Of a DNA stretch of 64,000 nt, positions 8,864 through 16,914 are shown piece after piece. This DNA is from Microvirga sp052114605 (GTDB lineage Bacteria; Pseudomonadota; Alphaproteobacteria; Rhizobiales; Beijerinckiaceae). Numbering within the stretch: position 1 is the stretch's first letter; each line of letters starts with the position of its first letter. The stretch lies in NCBI RefSeq assembly GCF_052114605.1, contig NZ_JBFRFB010000004.1:62001-126000 (forward strand), read 5' to 3'. Made by a program: the position numbers and the translations under genes. A model generated the notes under the pieces. It was given only the letters and a program-made list of their open reading frames with translations, did not search any database and had not been told where the DNA came from.

Positions 8864-8959
8864 GAGGAATCTACCGGAAAAGATGTTGCCGACTACCTAG
8901 GCGTATGAGGGGCCTTTGGCTGTGCCCCTCATGCAACACCTTAATGGGAATTAACTCTA

Positions 8960-11083
8960 TTACCCCTCGATCCGGGAGAAATCGGCCACCGTGCGGGTCG
9001 CTTCGCGGATATCGTTGAGGAGCCGCAAGCGGTTGGCGCGCAGGGCCGGATCGTCCGCGTTTACGGTCACCTTGTCGAAAAACGCATCGACAGGCTGGCG
9101 AAGCCGCGATAATGCGCGCATCGCGCCCTCGAAATCTTCCGCTTCGGCCGCTTTTTGCGCTTCTTCCTTCGCTCCATGAAGAACGACAGCGAGAGCCTTC
9201 TCCTCGATCAAACCTTGGCTATTCACGATTTCGAGATCGGGTGCCTCGCTATAGGAGCGCCCATCCTTCTTCTCCTCGATGCGCAGGATGTTGGCCGCGC
9301 GGCGATAGCCGGCGAGGAGGTTTGCACCGTCCTCGGTGTCGAGGAAGAGGCCAAGCGCTTCGACGCGGCGGACGATCATGAGGAGGTCGCGATCGTTCGG
9401 CTTGTTCTCGGAAGCATCCGTAGAGAAAACAGCGGCAATCAGGTCGTGCCGCGCTCCCCTGTCACGAAGATAAACAGTGAGACGATCCGCAAAGAATTGA
9501 ATTAAATCAAATGCGAGAGCGACCGAGTCGACATTTGGGAACCGGTCAAATTTGCGGATGAATAGGCCGGTGAGACCAAATTGGATATCGTTCTCAAGAA
9601 TCAGTCGGACGACACCCAACGCAGCACGACGCAGCGCGTAAGGGTCCTTCGATCCTGTCGGCTTTTCATCAATCGCCCAGAAGCCTACGAGCGTGTCGAT
9701 CTTGTCGGCGAGCGCCACGGCGACAGACACCGGATCGGTCGGCACGCGGTCGGACGGGCCGAGCGGCTTGTAGTGCTCTTCGATAGCGGCTGCGACTGAC
9801 GCATTCTCACCCTGCAGCGTCGCGTAGTAGCGGCCCATGAGGCCCTGCAGTTCGGGAAACTCACCGACCATCTCTGTCACGAGATCGGCCTTGGCGAGAC
9901 GCGCGGCGCGCTCGGCCAATGCGGGATCGGCGCCAACGATGGGCGCAAGTTCTTTCGCGAGCGCCGCAATACGCTCCACGCGCTCGTATTGCGTGCCGAG
10001 CTTTTCGTGGAAGACGATATTCTTCAGCTTCTCAAGCCGGTCTTCCAGCTTCACCTTCTGGTCCGTCTCCCAGAAGAACTTGGCGTCGGACAGGCGAGCG
10101 CGCACCACGCGCTCGTTGCCGCCCACAATCGTCTTGCCGCCATCGCTTGCGATGAGGTTCGAGGTGAGCAGGAATTTGTTGGCGAGCTTTCCGGTCTTCG
10201 CGTCGCGCAGCACGAAGCATTTCTGGTTCGCGCGGATGGTGGTGCGGATCACTTCCGGCGGAATGTCGAGGAAGGCTTCCTCGAACGAGCCCATGAGCAC
10301 CACGGGCCACTCGACGAGGCCTGAGACTTCTTCCAGCAGGCCGTCATCCTCGATGAGTTCGAGGCCTTGCGCGAAAGCGAGATCCTTCGCGTCATGCAGG
10401 ATCATGTCCTTGCGGCGATCCGCATCGAGCACGACCTTCGCGCGCTCCAGCGCCGGCACGTAATCGTCGAAGCGCTTCACGCGGATCGGATCGGGAGCCA
10501 GGAAGCGATGGCCGTAGGTCGTGTCGCCGGACGCGATGCCGTCGACCTCGAAACGCACCACTTCCGGATCTTCGGTTTCAGGTCCGAAGGTGCACAGGAT
10601 CGATTGCAGCGGACGCACCCAGCGCAACGAACCGGGCTCCGTGGAGGCCGCACCCCAGCGCATGGATTTCGGCCACGGGAACGTCTTGATGATTGCGGGT
10701 AAGATTTCCGCCAGCACATCCGCCGTGGCACGGCCCGGCTTCTCGATGATGGCGACGTAGAACTCGCCCTTCTTCGGATCGCTCTCGATCTTCGCCTGAT
10801 CGAGCGAGGCGAGGCCTGCGCCTTTCAGGAAGCCCTGGATCGCCGCATCGGGCGAGCCGACGCGCGGACCCTTGCGCTCCTCGCGCACATCCTGCCCCTT
10901 CACGGGCAGGCCCGCGATGGTGAGCGCGAGGCGGCGCGGCGTGGAGAAGGCCTGCGCGCCCTCATAGACGAAGCCGCGCTCCACCAGCGCATCGGTCACA
11001 AGCTTCTTCAAATCCTCCGCCGCACGGCGCTGCATGCGGGCGGGAATTTCTTCGGAAAACAGTTCAAGGAGAAGATCGGGCAT
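8960..11083 (-). CDS. glyS: Glycyl-tRNA synthetase beta subunit
   Basis: The beta subunit of the alpha2beta2 bacterial glycyl-tRNA synthetase, 707 residues, near the usual length. The start MPDLLLELFSEEIPARMQ is the standard N-terminus. The middle HD-like segment includes KADLVTEMVGEFPELQGLMGRYYA near residue 410 and DKIDTLVGFWAI near 480. The C-terminal part holds the anticodon-binding DALR-type helix region (FFDKVTVNADDPALRANRL). It lies 49 nt downstream of glyQ on the same strand, so the two subunits are almost certainly co-transcribed. Confidence 0.98.
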   Translation of the reverse strand: MPDLLLELFSEEIPARMQRRAAEDLKKLVTDALVERGFVYEGAQAFSTPRRLALTIAGLPVKGQDVREERKGPRVGSPDAAIQGFLKGAGLASLDQAKIESDPKKGEFYVAIIEKPGRATADVLAEILPAIIKTFPWPKSMRWGAASTEPGSLRWVRPLQSILCTFGPETEDPEVVRFEVDGIASGDTTYGHRFLAPDPIRVKRFDDYVPALERAKVVLDADRRKDMILHDAKDLAFAQGLELIEDDGLLEEVSGLVEWPVVLMGSFEEAFLDIPPEVIRTTIRANQKCFVLRDAKTGKLANKFLLTSNLIASDGGKTIVGGNERVVRARLSDAKFFWETDQKVKLEDRLEKLKNIVFHEKLGTQYERVERIAALAKELAPIVGADPALAERAARLAKADLVTEMVGEFPELQGLMGRYYATLQGENASVAAAIEEHYKPLGPSDRVPTDPVSVAVALADKIDTLVGFWAIDEKPTGSKDPYALRRAALGVVRLILENDIQFGLTGLFIRKFDRFPNVDSVALAFDLIQFFADRLTVYLRDRGARHDLIAAVFSTDASENKPNDRDLLMIVRRVEALGLFLDTEDGANLLAGYRRAANILRIEEKKDGRSYSEAPDLEIVNSQGLIEEKALAVVLHGAKEEAQKAAEAEDFEGAMRALSRLRQPVDAFFDKVTVNADDPALRANRLRLLNDIREATRTVADFSRIEG

Positions 11084-11132
11084 GGGAGATTTGAAACTTT
11101 AATGTTGAGGGAACGGGTGAGCGCGTGGCCTT

Positions 11133-12074
11133 TTAAGCAGCCACGCCCCCGCCCTCGGTCTTCAGCCATGCCGCGCCGCAGGCTTTCGCCAGTTCGCGGA
11201 CGCGCAGGATGTAGCTCTGGCGCTCGGTGACGGAGATCACGCCACGCGCATCGAGCAGGTTGAACATGTGGCTGGCCTTGATGCACTGGTCATAGGCCGG
11301 CAATGCCATGAGATGACGGTTGTCGTTGGAGCCTGCCTTCGGCTCGCCGTCGGCCAGATACTTTCGGCAGGCGGCTTCCGCATCGCGGAAGTGGCGGAAG
11401 AGCATTTCCGTGTCCGCGTATTCGAAGTTGTGGCGCGAATATTCCTGCTCGGCCTGCTGGAATACCTGCGCGTAGGTGACCTTCCGGTCGCCTTCGAGGC
11501 CGTTGAAGTTGAGATCGTAGATCGACTCGACGCCCTGCAGATACATGGCGATACGCTCGAGGCCGTAGGTCAGCTCGCCCGCGACCGGCGAGCACTCGAA
11601 GCCCGCGACCTGCTGGAAATAGGTGAACTGCGACACTTCCATGCCGTCGCACCAGCATTCCCAGCCGAGGCCCCACGCGCCGAGCGTCGGGCTCTCCCAA
11701 TCGTCCTCGACGAAGCGGACGTCGTGGACAGAGGTGTCGATGCCGATAGCCTTCAGCGAGCCGAGATAAAGCTCCTGCAGGTTCGGCGGGTTCGGCTTCA
11801 GGATCACCTGGAACTGGTAATAGTGCTGAAGGCGGTTCGGATTTTCGCCATAGCGCCCGTCCTTCGGGCGGCGGGAGGGCTGCACATAAGCCGCGCGCCA
11901 CGGCTTGGGGCCCAACGCCCGCAAGGTCGTGGCCGGGTGGAACGTGCCTGCGCCGACTTCCATGTCGTAGGGCTGGAGGATGACGCAGCCCTGCTCCGCC
12001 CAATAGCGCTGGAGCGTGAGGATCAGGCCCTGGAAAGAGCGCGCGGGGTTCATGTGCGCGGGTTCGCTGGTCAT
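11133..12074 (-). CDS. glyQ: Glycyl-tRNA synthetase alpha subunit
   Basis: The catalytic class II subunit that activates glycine and charges tRNA-Gly with GlyS. Its 313 residues match the family. Hallmarks are FQGLILTLQRYWAEQGCVI near residue 14, GAGTFHPATTLRALGP near 42, and RPKDGRYGENPNRLQHYYQF near 68. The start is the ATG at 12074; an internal ATG seven codons later is also possible. It follows the SppA-like peptidase gene by 118 nt on the same strand, and that gap contains a C-rich/G-rich palindrome. Confidence 0.98.
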   Translation of the reverse strand: MTSEPAHMNPARSFQGLILTLQRYWAEQGCVILQPYDMEVGAGTFHPATTLRALGPKPWRAAYVQPSRRPKDGRYGENPNRLQHYYQFQVILKPNPPNLQELYLGSLKAIGIDTSVHDVRFVEDDWESPTLGAWGLGWECWCDGMEVSQFTYFQQVAGFECSPVAGELTYGLERIAMYLQGVESIYDLNFNGLEGDRKVTYAQVFQQAEQEYSRHNFEYADTEMLFRHFRDAEAACRKYLADGEPKAGSNDNRHLMALPAYDQCIKASHMFNLLDARGVISVTERQSYILRVRELAKACGAAWLKTEGGGVAA

Positions 12075-12152
12075 GAAAAGCGTCCGGTCTTTAGAGTATT
12101 TCAGGCGAACCCTTGGGATGATGGGGGCTGCAAGTCAAGCGTGGGCCTTATT

Positions 12153-12175
12153 CCCCTCCCCCTTGTGGGGAGGAG
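12153..12175. repeat. Short CCCCTCCCCCTTGTGGGGAGG palindrome
   Basis: An imperfect palindrome between the sppA stop and the glyQ start. It belongs to the same family as the longer inverted pair at 21661-21769 and the core at 4571-4591. In RNA it would form a C/G-rich hairpin, so it may also affect the sppA-glyQ transcript. Confidence 0.55.
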
Positions 12176-12192
12176 GGCTCGGGCAGCGCAAT

Positions 12193-13086
12193 TCACAACC
12201 CCAGCCGCGCCCAGGTAGCCCGCTCCTCCAGCGCCCCCACCACCTCGCCCGGATCGATCAAGCTCCCCGAGGTCAGCGAGCGGCGGCCCAGGAGGCGGCC
12301 GAGGAACGGCGGACGGGCCGGCTCGATCATGCGGAACTGGACCTTCTCGCCGAAGCGCTGGCGCAGGATGGTGCGGATGTCGCCGAGACCGTCGACGAGG
12401 CCGAGGTCCAGAGCCTCCGCCCCGACCCAGAAGGCGCCGGAGAACAGGTCTTCATAGGAATCGTTGAGCTTTTCGCCCCGGCGGGTTTTCACGAGATCCA
12501 CGAAGACCTCGTGGATCTTGCGCTGAAGCCCTTTGAGGCGGGCCACATCCTCCGGGTTTTCGGGTTTGAACGGGTCGAGCATCGCTTTGTTCTCGCCTGC
12601 CGTATGCACCCGCCGCTCTACGCCGATGCGGGCGATCAGCTCCTGGAAGCCGAAGCTCGCGGACACCACGCCGATGGAGCCGACGATGGAGGCTGGATCG
12701 GCATAGATCTCGTCCGCCGCGCAGGCGAGCATGTAGCCGCCTGAGGCCGCCGCATCCTCCACGAAGGCGATGACGGGAATCTTCTTTTCCTCGGAGAGCA
12801 CGCGGATGCGCTTGAAGATCAGATGAGACTGGGCCGCCGATCCGCCGGGCGAGTTGATGACGAGGGCCACCGCCTTGGCGCCGGGAACGGAGAATGCCCG
12901 TTCCAGCAATGGCGCCACGGTGGCCATGGCAAGGCCCTGCCTGAAAGGCACGACGGCCCCGATGGCGCCGGAAAGGCGCAAGACCGGAACGATGGGGTGA
13001 GCGTAATTCCGGAACGGGCCGGGAAGGAGAAACTGAAGACGTTCGGGAAGCACGGAAGACAGGAATGTTTGCGGCATAGGCTTCAT
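12193..13086 (-). CDS. sppA: S49 family signal peptide peptidase-like serine protease
   Basis: A 297-residue member of the short SppA/SohB class of Ser-Lys proteases that degrade signal peptides or membrane protein fragments. Core features are VALVINSPGGSAAQSH near residue 77, the nucleophile Ser in EDAAASGGYMLACAADEI near 115, GSIGVVSASFG near 138, and the general-base Lys in GENKAMLDPFKP near 165. No obvious cleavable signal is seen; a membrane-associated N-terminal segment (LQFLLPGPFRNYAHPIVPVL) is modest. Starts at 13086 or 13077 are both possible. It heads the likely sppA-glyQ-glyS unit. Confidence 0.92.
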   Translation of the reverse strand: MKPMPQTFLSSVLPERLQFLLPGPFRNYAHPIVPVLRLSGAIGAVVPFRQGLAMATVAPLLERAFSVPGAKAVALVINSPGGSAAQSHLIFKRIRVLSEEKKIPVIAFVEDAAASGGYMLACAADEIYADPASIVGSIGVVSASFGFQELIARIGVERRVHTAGENKAMLDPFKPENPEDVARLKGLQRKIHEVFVDLVKTRRGEKLNDSYEDLFSGAFWVGAEALDLGLVDGLGDIRTILRQRFGEKVQFRMIEPARPPFLGRLLGRRSLTSGSLIDPGEVVGALEERATWARLGL

Positions 13087-13243
13087 GTAGTGCACTTGGG
13101 GCTGACGCCCAAGATGAACATACCGTTAGGGAATGCGTCGGCATTCGTTCAGTTACGGTCGGTTAAAGATTGGGCATGGATAACATTCCAATCAATTCAC
13201 TGTCTCAGGCCCGTGCCTGAGAGGTGCTGAGGAGAAAAAGACC

Positions 13244-13573
13244 ATGCGTAAGCTGATTGTCGGCCTTCTTGGCCTCGCGACCCTGGGACTCGGCGCCCTG
13301 TCGGCTCCCCAGGCCGAAGCCCAGCCCTATTACGGCCGTCCCGGCTATCATCGGGCGCCTGTCGTGGAATACCGCGCCGGCCCCGTCCTCGTCCGTGAGG
13401 AATATCGCCGGCCTCCGCGCCGCGTCTATCGCCCTGCCCCGGTCTATCGTCCGGCCCGGGCAGTCCGCCGCTGCTGGGCCGAGCCCCGCCGCGTCTGGAA
13501 CGGCTACCGTTATGTGCACCGTTCCGTCGAGGTCTGCCGCACGGTCCGCCGCGGCCCCGGCCCTCGCTGGTAA
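13244..13573 (+). CDS. Small secreted Arg/Pro/Tyr-rich protein
   Basis: A 109-residue protein with a clear signal peptide (KLIVGLLGLATLGLGALSA, cleavage likely after AEA near residue 26). The mature part is strikingly basic and rich in Arg, Pro and Tyr, with repeated RPxxVYRPAP-like units at 56-75 and two Cys (about 78 and 99). No enzymatic motif is visible. Similar short periplasmic proteins are common in Methylobacteriaceae and are annotated only as hypothetical. GAGGTGCTGAGGAG upstream supplies a good ribosome binding site, and a strong terminator follows directly. High predicted pI suggests binding to anionic envelope polymers (inference). Confidence 0.8.
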   Translation: MRKLIVGLLGLATLGLGALSAPQAEAQPYYGRPGYHRAPVVEYRAGPVLVREEYRRPPRRVYRPAPVYRPARAVRRCWAEPRRVWNGYRYVHRSVEVCRTVRRGPGPRW

Positions 13574-13581
13574 ACTCGATC

Positions 13582-13606
13582 AAGGGCGCCTTCGGGCGCC
13601 CTTTTT
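13582..13606 (+). terminator. Rho-independent terminator after the small basic secreted protein gene
   Basis: An 8-bp perfect stem AGGGCGCC/GGGCGCCCT around a TTC loop is followed by TTTTT. It starts about 10 nt after the stop at 13573 and abuts the stop codon of the convergent methyltransferase gene. Confidence 0.9.
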
Positions 13607-14343
13607 CATAGGAGGCTAGCTTCGCCCTGATGCAGCGCCTGCGCCTCGGAGGTGAAGCGCCCGTCCGGACCGTTCAGAATGACTGGTGGCAGGATGCTTA
13701 AAGGGGCGCGGCTGCCCTTGGTCCCGGAGAGCAGGAGCCGGATGGCAGCCTTGTCGGCGCTCGGATGCACGAAACGAAGCTCGATCCCGCCGAGCCCGTT
13801 CAACGAGGCAAGGCACTCGGCCAGACGGTCGGCTCGGTGGATCAGCACGAAGCGCCCCTTGGGTTTCACCAGGCCAAGGCAGGCACGAAGCCAGGCCTCT
13901 AGCCCGCCCGCCGGCAGGGCATGGGCCGCCGCCCTGCCCTTGTCCGGTGAAATGCGGGCCTGCCCCTCTTCCAGGAAGGGCGGATTCGTCAGGACGATGT
14001 CGGCGCTTTCGGGAAGCAATCCCGCTGCACGGCGCGATTCCTTCTCCAGCAGGTCCGACACGGCAATCCGGCCCTCGACCTGATTGGCCGCACAGTTGCG
14101 GCGGCAGAGTTCGGCGAGGGTCGAATCGCGCTCGACAAAGACATAGCGTGCGCTCTTCTCCCGCGCCGCGACCATCAAGCCGACGGCGCCGGTGGATGCC
14201 CCGATATCAATCACCACGTCGCCCGGCTTCACGGGTGCGCTGGCGGCCAGCAGCACGGCGTCGGTTCCGGCGCGATGTCCCTTGGCGGGCTGGGCGAGCT
14301 GCACGCGCCCTCCCAGCAGTAAATCCTGCGTGATGTCAGTCAT
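13606..14343 (-). CDS. tRNA1(Val) A37 N6-methyltransferase-type SAM methyltransferase
   Basis: A 245-residue class I SAM-dependent methyltransferase. Motif I is VVIDIGASTGAVGLMVA near residue 43. The catalytic motif IV is TNPPF near 118, the NPPF form used by N6-adenine and N5-glutamine methyltransferases. The N-terminal QDLLLGGRVQLAQPAKGHRAG matches TrmN6/YfiC-like proteins, which methylate A37 of tRNA1(Val). The ATG overlaps the end of the upstream DUF2007 gene by 8 nt (ATGACTGA), indicating coupling. RNA target specificity is inferred from the family. Confidence 0.85.
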   Translation of the reverse strand: MTDITQDLLLGGRVQLAQPAKGHRAGTDAVLLAASAPVKPGDVVIDIGASTGAVGLMVAAREKSARYVFVERDSTLAELCRRNCAANQVEGRIAVSDLLEKESRRAAGLLPESADIVLTNPPFLEEGQARISPDKGRAAAHALPAGGLEAWLRACLGLVKPKGRFVLIHRADRLAECLASLNGLGGIELRFVHPSADKAAIRLLLSGTKGSRAPLSILPPVILNGPDGRFTSEAQALHQGEASLL

Positions 14344-14560
14344 GCAGCAACTCTGCGCCGAGGCCGGCTTCGCGGATCAGGCTTCGAGCCTCTTCCAGGT
14401 CGTCCTGGAGCACGAGGATCCGCTTAGGGAACGCGCCCATCATTCCCTCGATGGCGCTGACATGCATATCTGCGACCAACACATGGATGTTGGCGTCTTC
14501 CAATAAGGATTGTAGGAAGCCGATCACAACGAGATCGTTGGTGCGGACGATTTCGACCAT
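14336..14560 (-). CDS. DUF2007 domain protein
   Basis: A 74-residue protein made of a single DUF2007 (putative signal-transducing) domain: VEIVRTNDLVVIGFLQSLLEDANI, then a beta-rich PKRILVLQDDLEEARSLI end. The fold is ferredoxin-like and biochemical function is not established. The start at 14560 gives the standard domain length and has AAGGG upstream; a longer frame exists but lacks similarity. It is co-transcribed and overlapped with the methyltransferase gene, an arrangement widely kept in Hyphomicrobiales. It is divergent from the polyprenyl synthase gene at 14731. Confidence 0.85.
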   Translation of the reverse strand: MVEIVRTNDLVVIGFLQSLLEDANIHVLVADMHVSAIEGMMGAFPKRILVLQDDLEEARSLIREAGLGAELLHD

Positions 14561-14730
14561 CGGCTTTGAGCCCTTTCCCTGCGTCAGGCGTTTGCTTTGC
14601 AGCATGGAAAGTGCCATGCCACGTAAGAGCATAGAGTCAAAATCCGCCCTGTGATGAGGTTTCGTTACCTGATCCGGGACGGGCTTCATATTCCTACCGG
14701 TCCTGAGAGCCGGCAACCCGGGTTTGGCAC

Positions 14731-15750
14731 GTGGGCGTCGTCGTTCCGTTCGAAGATAAGCACCCCGAGAAGAATGCGAGCATCGAGAAGCTCGTTTCCC
14801 TTGTGGCCTCCGATATGGAACGGGTCAACGCGATGATCCTGTCGCGCACGGGCTCCGAGGTCACCATGATCCCGGAGGTGGCCAACCACCTCATTTCTTC
14901 CGGCGGCAAGCGCCTGCGGCCCATGTTGACGCTCGCGACGGCGGGCCTGTCGGCTTACGAAGGCGACGGCCACGTGAAGCTCGCGGCCGCCGTCGAGTTC
15001 ATGCATACGGCTACCCTCCTCCACGACGATGTCGTGGACGAAAGCGACATGCGCCGGGGCAAGATCGCCGCCCGCATCAAGTGGGGCAACGAGGCGAGCG
15101 TGCTCGTGGGCGATTTCCTGCTGGGCCAGGCCTTCCGCATGATGGTGGAAGTGGGCTCGCTGCGCGCCCTCGACATCCTCTCCGCCGCCGCGACCGTGAT
15201 CGCCGAGGGCGAGGTGATGCAGCTTGCCGCCGCCAAGAACACCGAGACCACGGAAGACGAATACCTCGCGGTCATTCGCGGCAAGACGGCGGAACTCTTC
15301 GCTGCCGCCTGCGAAGTCGGCCCCGTCATCGCCGGTCGCCCCAAGGCCGAGCAGGCCGCCTGCCGCTCCTACGGCATGAATCTCGGCATCGCCTTCCAGC
15401 TCGTGGACGACGCGCTCGATTACGGCGGCAAGGCCGCAACTCTGGGCAAGAACGTGGGCGACGATTTCCGTGAAGGAAAGATCACCCTGCCCGTCGTCCT
15501 CTCCTTCCGCCGGGGCACGGACGAGGAGCGCGCTTTCTGGAAGCGCGTGCTCGAGCGCAGCGAGATCGAGGATGCGGATCTCGAACAGGCCATCAGTATC
15601 ATGCGCCGCCACAAGGCGCTGGAGGATACGGTGGATCGCGCCCGCCATTACGGCGCCATGGCCCGCGACGCGCTCGCCCTCTTCCCGTCGAGCCCGATGA
15701 AGCAGGCCCTGCTGGACACGGTCGATTTCTGCATCGCCCGTGCGTACTAA
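14731..15750 (+). CDS. ispB: Polyprenyl (octa/decaprenyl) diphosphate synthase
   Basis: Builds the long isoprenoid tail used for ubiquinone by adding isopentenyl units to an allylic diphosphate. It has 339 residues. Both Asp-rich motifs are present: FARM in LLHDDVVDESDMRRG near residue 95 and SARM in LVDDALDYGGK near 225. GGKRLRPML near 55 binds IPP and GKTAELFAAAC near 185 is also canonical. The start is GTG at 14731. It is convergent with ispE, 18 nt away, so two isoprenoid genes lie side by side. Chain length (Q8 or Q10) cannot be read with certainty; Q10 is usual in this group. Confidence 0.95.
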   Translation: MGVVVPFEDKHPEKNASIEKLVSLVASDMERVNAMILSRTGSEVTMIPEVANHLISSGGKRLRPMLTLATAGLSAYEGDGHVKLAAAVEFMHTATLLHDDVVDESDMRRGKIAARIKWGNEASVLVGDFLLGQAFRMMVEVGSLRALDILSAAATVIAEGEVMQLAAAKNTETTEDEYLAVIRGKTAELFAAACEVGPVIAGRPKAEQAACRSYGMNLGIAFQLVDDALDYGGKAATLGKNVGDDFREGKITLPVVLSFRRGTDEERAFWKRVLERSEIEDADLEQAISIMRRHKALEDTVDRARHYGAMARDALALFPSSPMKQALLDTVDFCIARAY

Positions 15751-15768
15751 GGCTACCCTCGGGCTGTC

Positions 15769-16641
15769 TCAGCGCAAGCTCGTCGCCTTCACCCACCAAC
15801 CGGGCTGCGCGCGCTGAATCGACTTTGCCGCGTCAGCAGCCGCGTTGCAGTCATCGTACAATCCGAACACCGTCGCGCCCGATCCCGACATGCGTGCGAG
15901 TCGGCAGCCTTGTGTCGTCTTCATCAAGCCGATCACGTCGCCGATGATCGGCTGAAGTTTGAGAGCGGGCGCTTCGAGATCGTTACGAGCTGCTTTCAGA
16001 TTGTCGAAGAGCATCGACACTGCACCAGCCCGCACAACCGGATGCACGTCGTCCTCCAATGCCTGTCCTGGCTGAAGCCCAAGCGTTTTGAACACGGCGG
16101 GCGTTTCGACCGGCACACGCGGATTGACCAGCACGGAAAAGAGACGCGGCAGGATAAGAGCTGGTCCAAGCTCATCGCCCACACCGCGCATCATGCGCGC
16201 TTTTGGTTCAAGACAAACCGGCACATCCGCGCCCGTCAATCGTGCTGCTTCCAGCAATGCAGGATCGGACAGGGGGAATCCATTAAGTCGCGCGAGCAAT
16301 CTCAAGGCAGCGGCGGCATCCGACGATCCTCCGCCGATTCCGGCCGCCACCGGCAGGCGCTTCGTGAGCTGGAAGGTGCCGGTTTTCAGGTTGGAGATGC
16401 GCTCGGCCAGAAGCCTTGCCGCCTTCAGCACGAGATTGTCGGCATCACTCCCCGCCAGCGGCGCGGTCGGGCCCTGCACATGCAAAGCGAGGGCCGGCCC
16501 AGGCTCGAGCCGAAGATCATCGCCCGTGCCCGCGAAGGCCACGAGACTTTCCAGCACATGATAGTTGTCCGCCCGCCGCCCGAGGACGTGGAGCGTCAGG
16601 TTGATCTTGGCGGGAGCGCGCGTGGCGAGAGGCTGGGACAT
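15769..16641 (-). CDS. ispE: 4-diphosphocytidyl-2-C-methyl-D-erythritol kinase
   Basis: A GHMP kinase of the MEP pathway that phosphorylates CDP-methylerythritol. It has 290 residues. The N-terminus APAKINLTLHVLGRRADNYH is the diagnostic first motif; the ATP loop PVAAGIGGGSSDAAAALR lies near residue 93. The third GHMP motif is in RMSGSGATVFGLY near 255. The start at 16641 has GGAAGAG upstream. It shows that isoprenoids are made through the MEP route and feed the adjacent polyprenyl synthase. Confidence 0.97.
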   Translation of the reverse strand: MSQPLATRAPAKINLTLHVLGRRADNYHVLESLVAFAGTGDDLRLEPGPALALHVQGPTAPLAGSDADNLVLKAARLLAERISNLKTGTFQLTKRLPVAAGIGGGSSDAAAALRLLARLNGFPLSDPALLEAARLTGADVPVCLEPKARMMRGVGDELGPALILPRLFSVLVNPRVPVETPAVFKTLGLQPGQALEDDVHPVVRAGAVSMLFDNLKAARNDLEAPALKLQPIIGDVIGLMKTTQGCRLARMSGSGATVFGLYDDCNAAADAAKSIQRAQPGWWVKATSLR

Positions 16642-16740
16642 GGCTCTTCCATGCCCGAGAGAGGCAGTGATGGGAAGAGCGGAGCTGTACTAGGGAATGC
16701 TCACTTTAGGCTCAACCTTATACAGAAGGTAGCACTCCGC

Positions 16741-16891
16741 GTCATGGCCGGGCTTGTCCCGGCCATCCCGAATGGAAGGGCGCAACGCTTCAAGCAAGCG
16801 GGATCACCGGCACAAGGCCGGTGATGACGTGTGAGGATGTCAGAGCAGGCATTCCCAAAAAGAAATGGCCGGGACGAGCCCGGCCATGACG
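16741..16891. repeat. REP-like inverted repeat pair, GTCATGGCCGGG variant
   Basis: The left arm GTCATGGCCGGGC at 16741-16766 matches the reverse complement of 16866-16891 (ending GCCCGGCCATGAC) almost perfectly. An internal palindrome, CACCGGCACAAGGCCGGTG, lies at about 16805-16823. The element fills most of the gap between the upstream ends of ispE and the stop of the TPR gene. Confidence 0.75.
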
Positions 16892-16914
16892 AAAGCTGAT
16901 GGATCAGACTGGGA

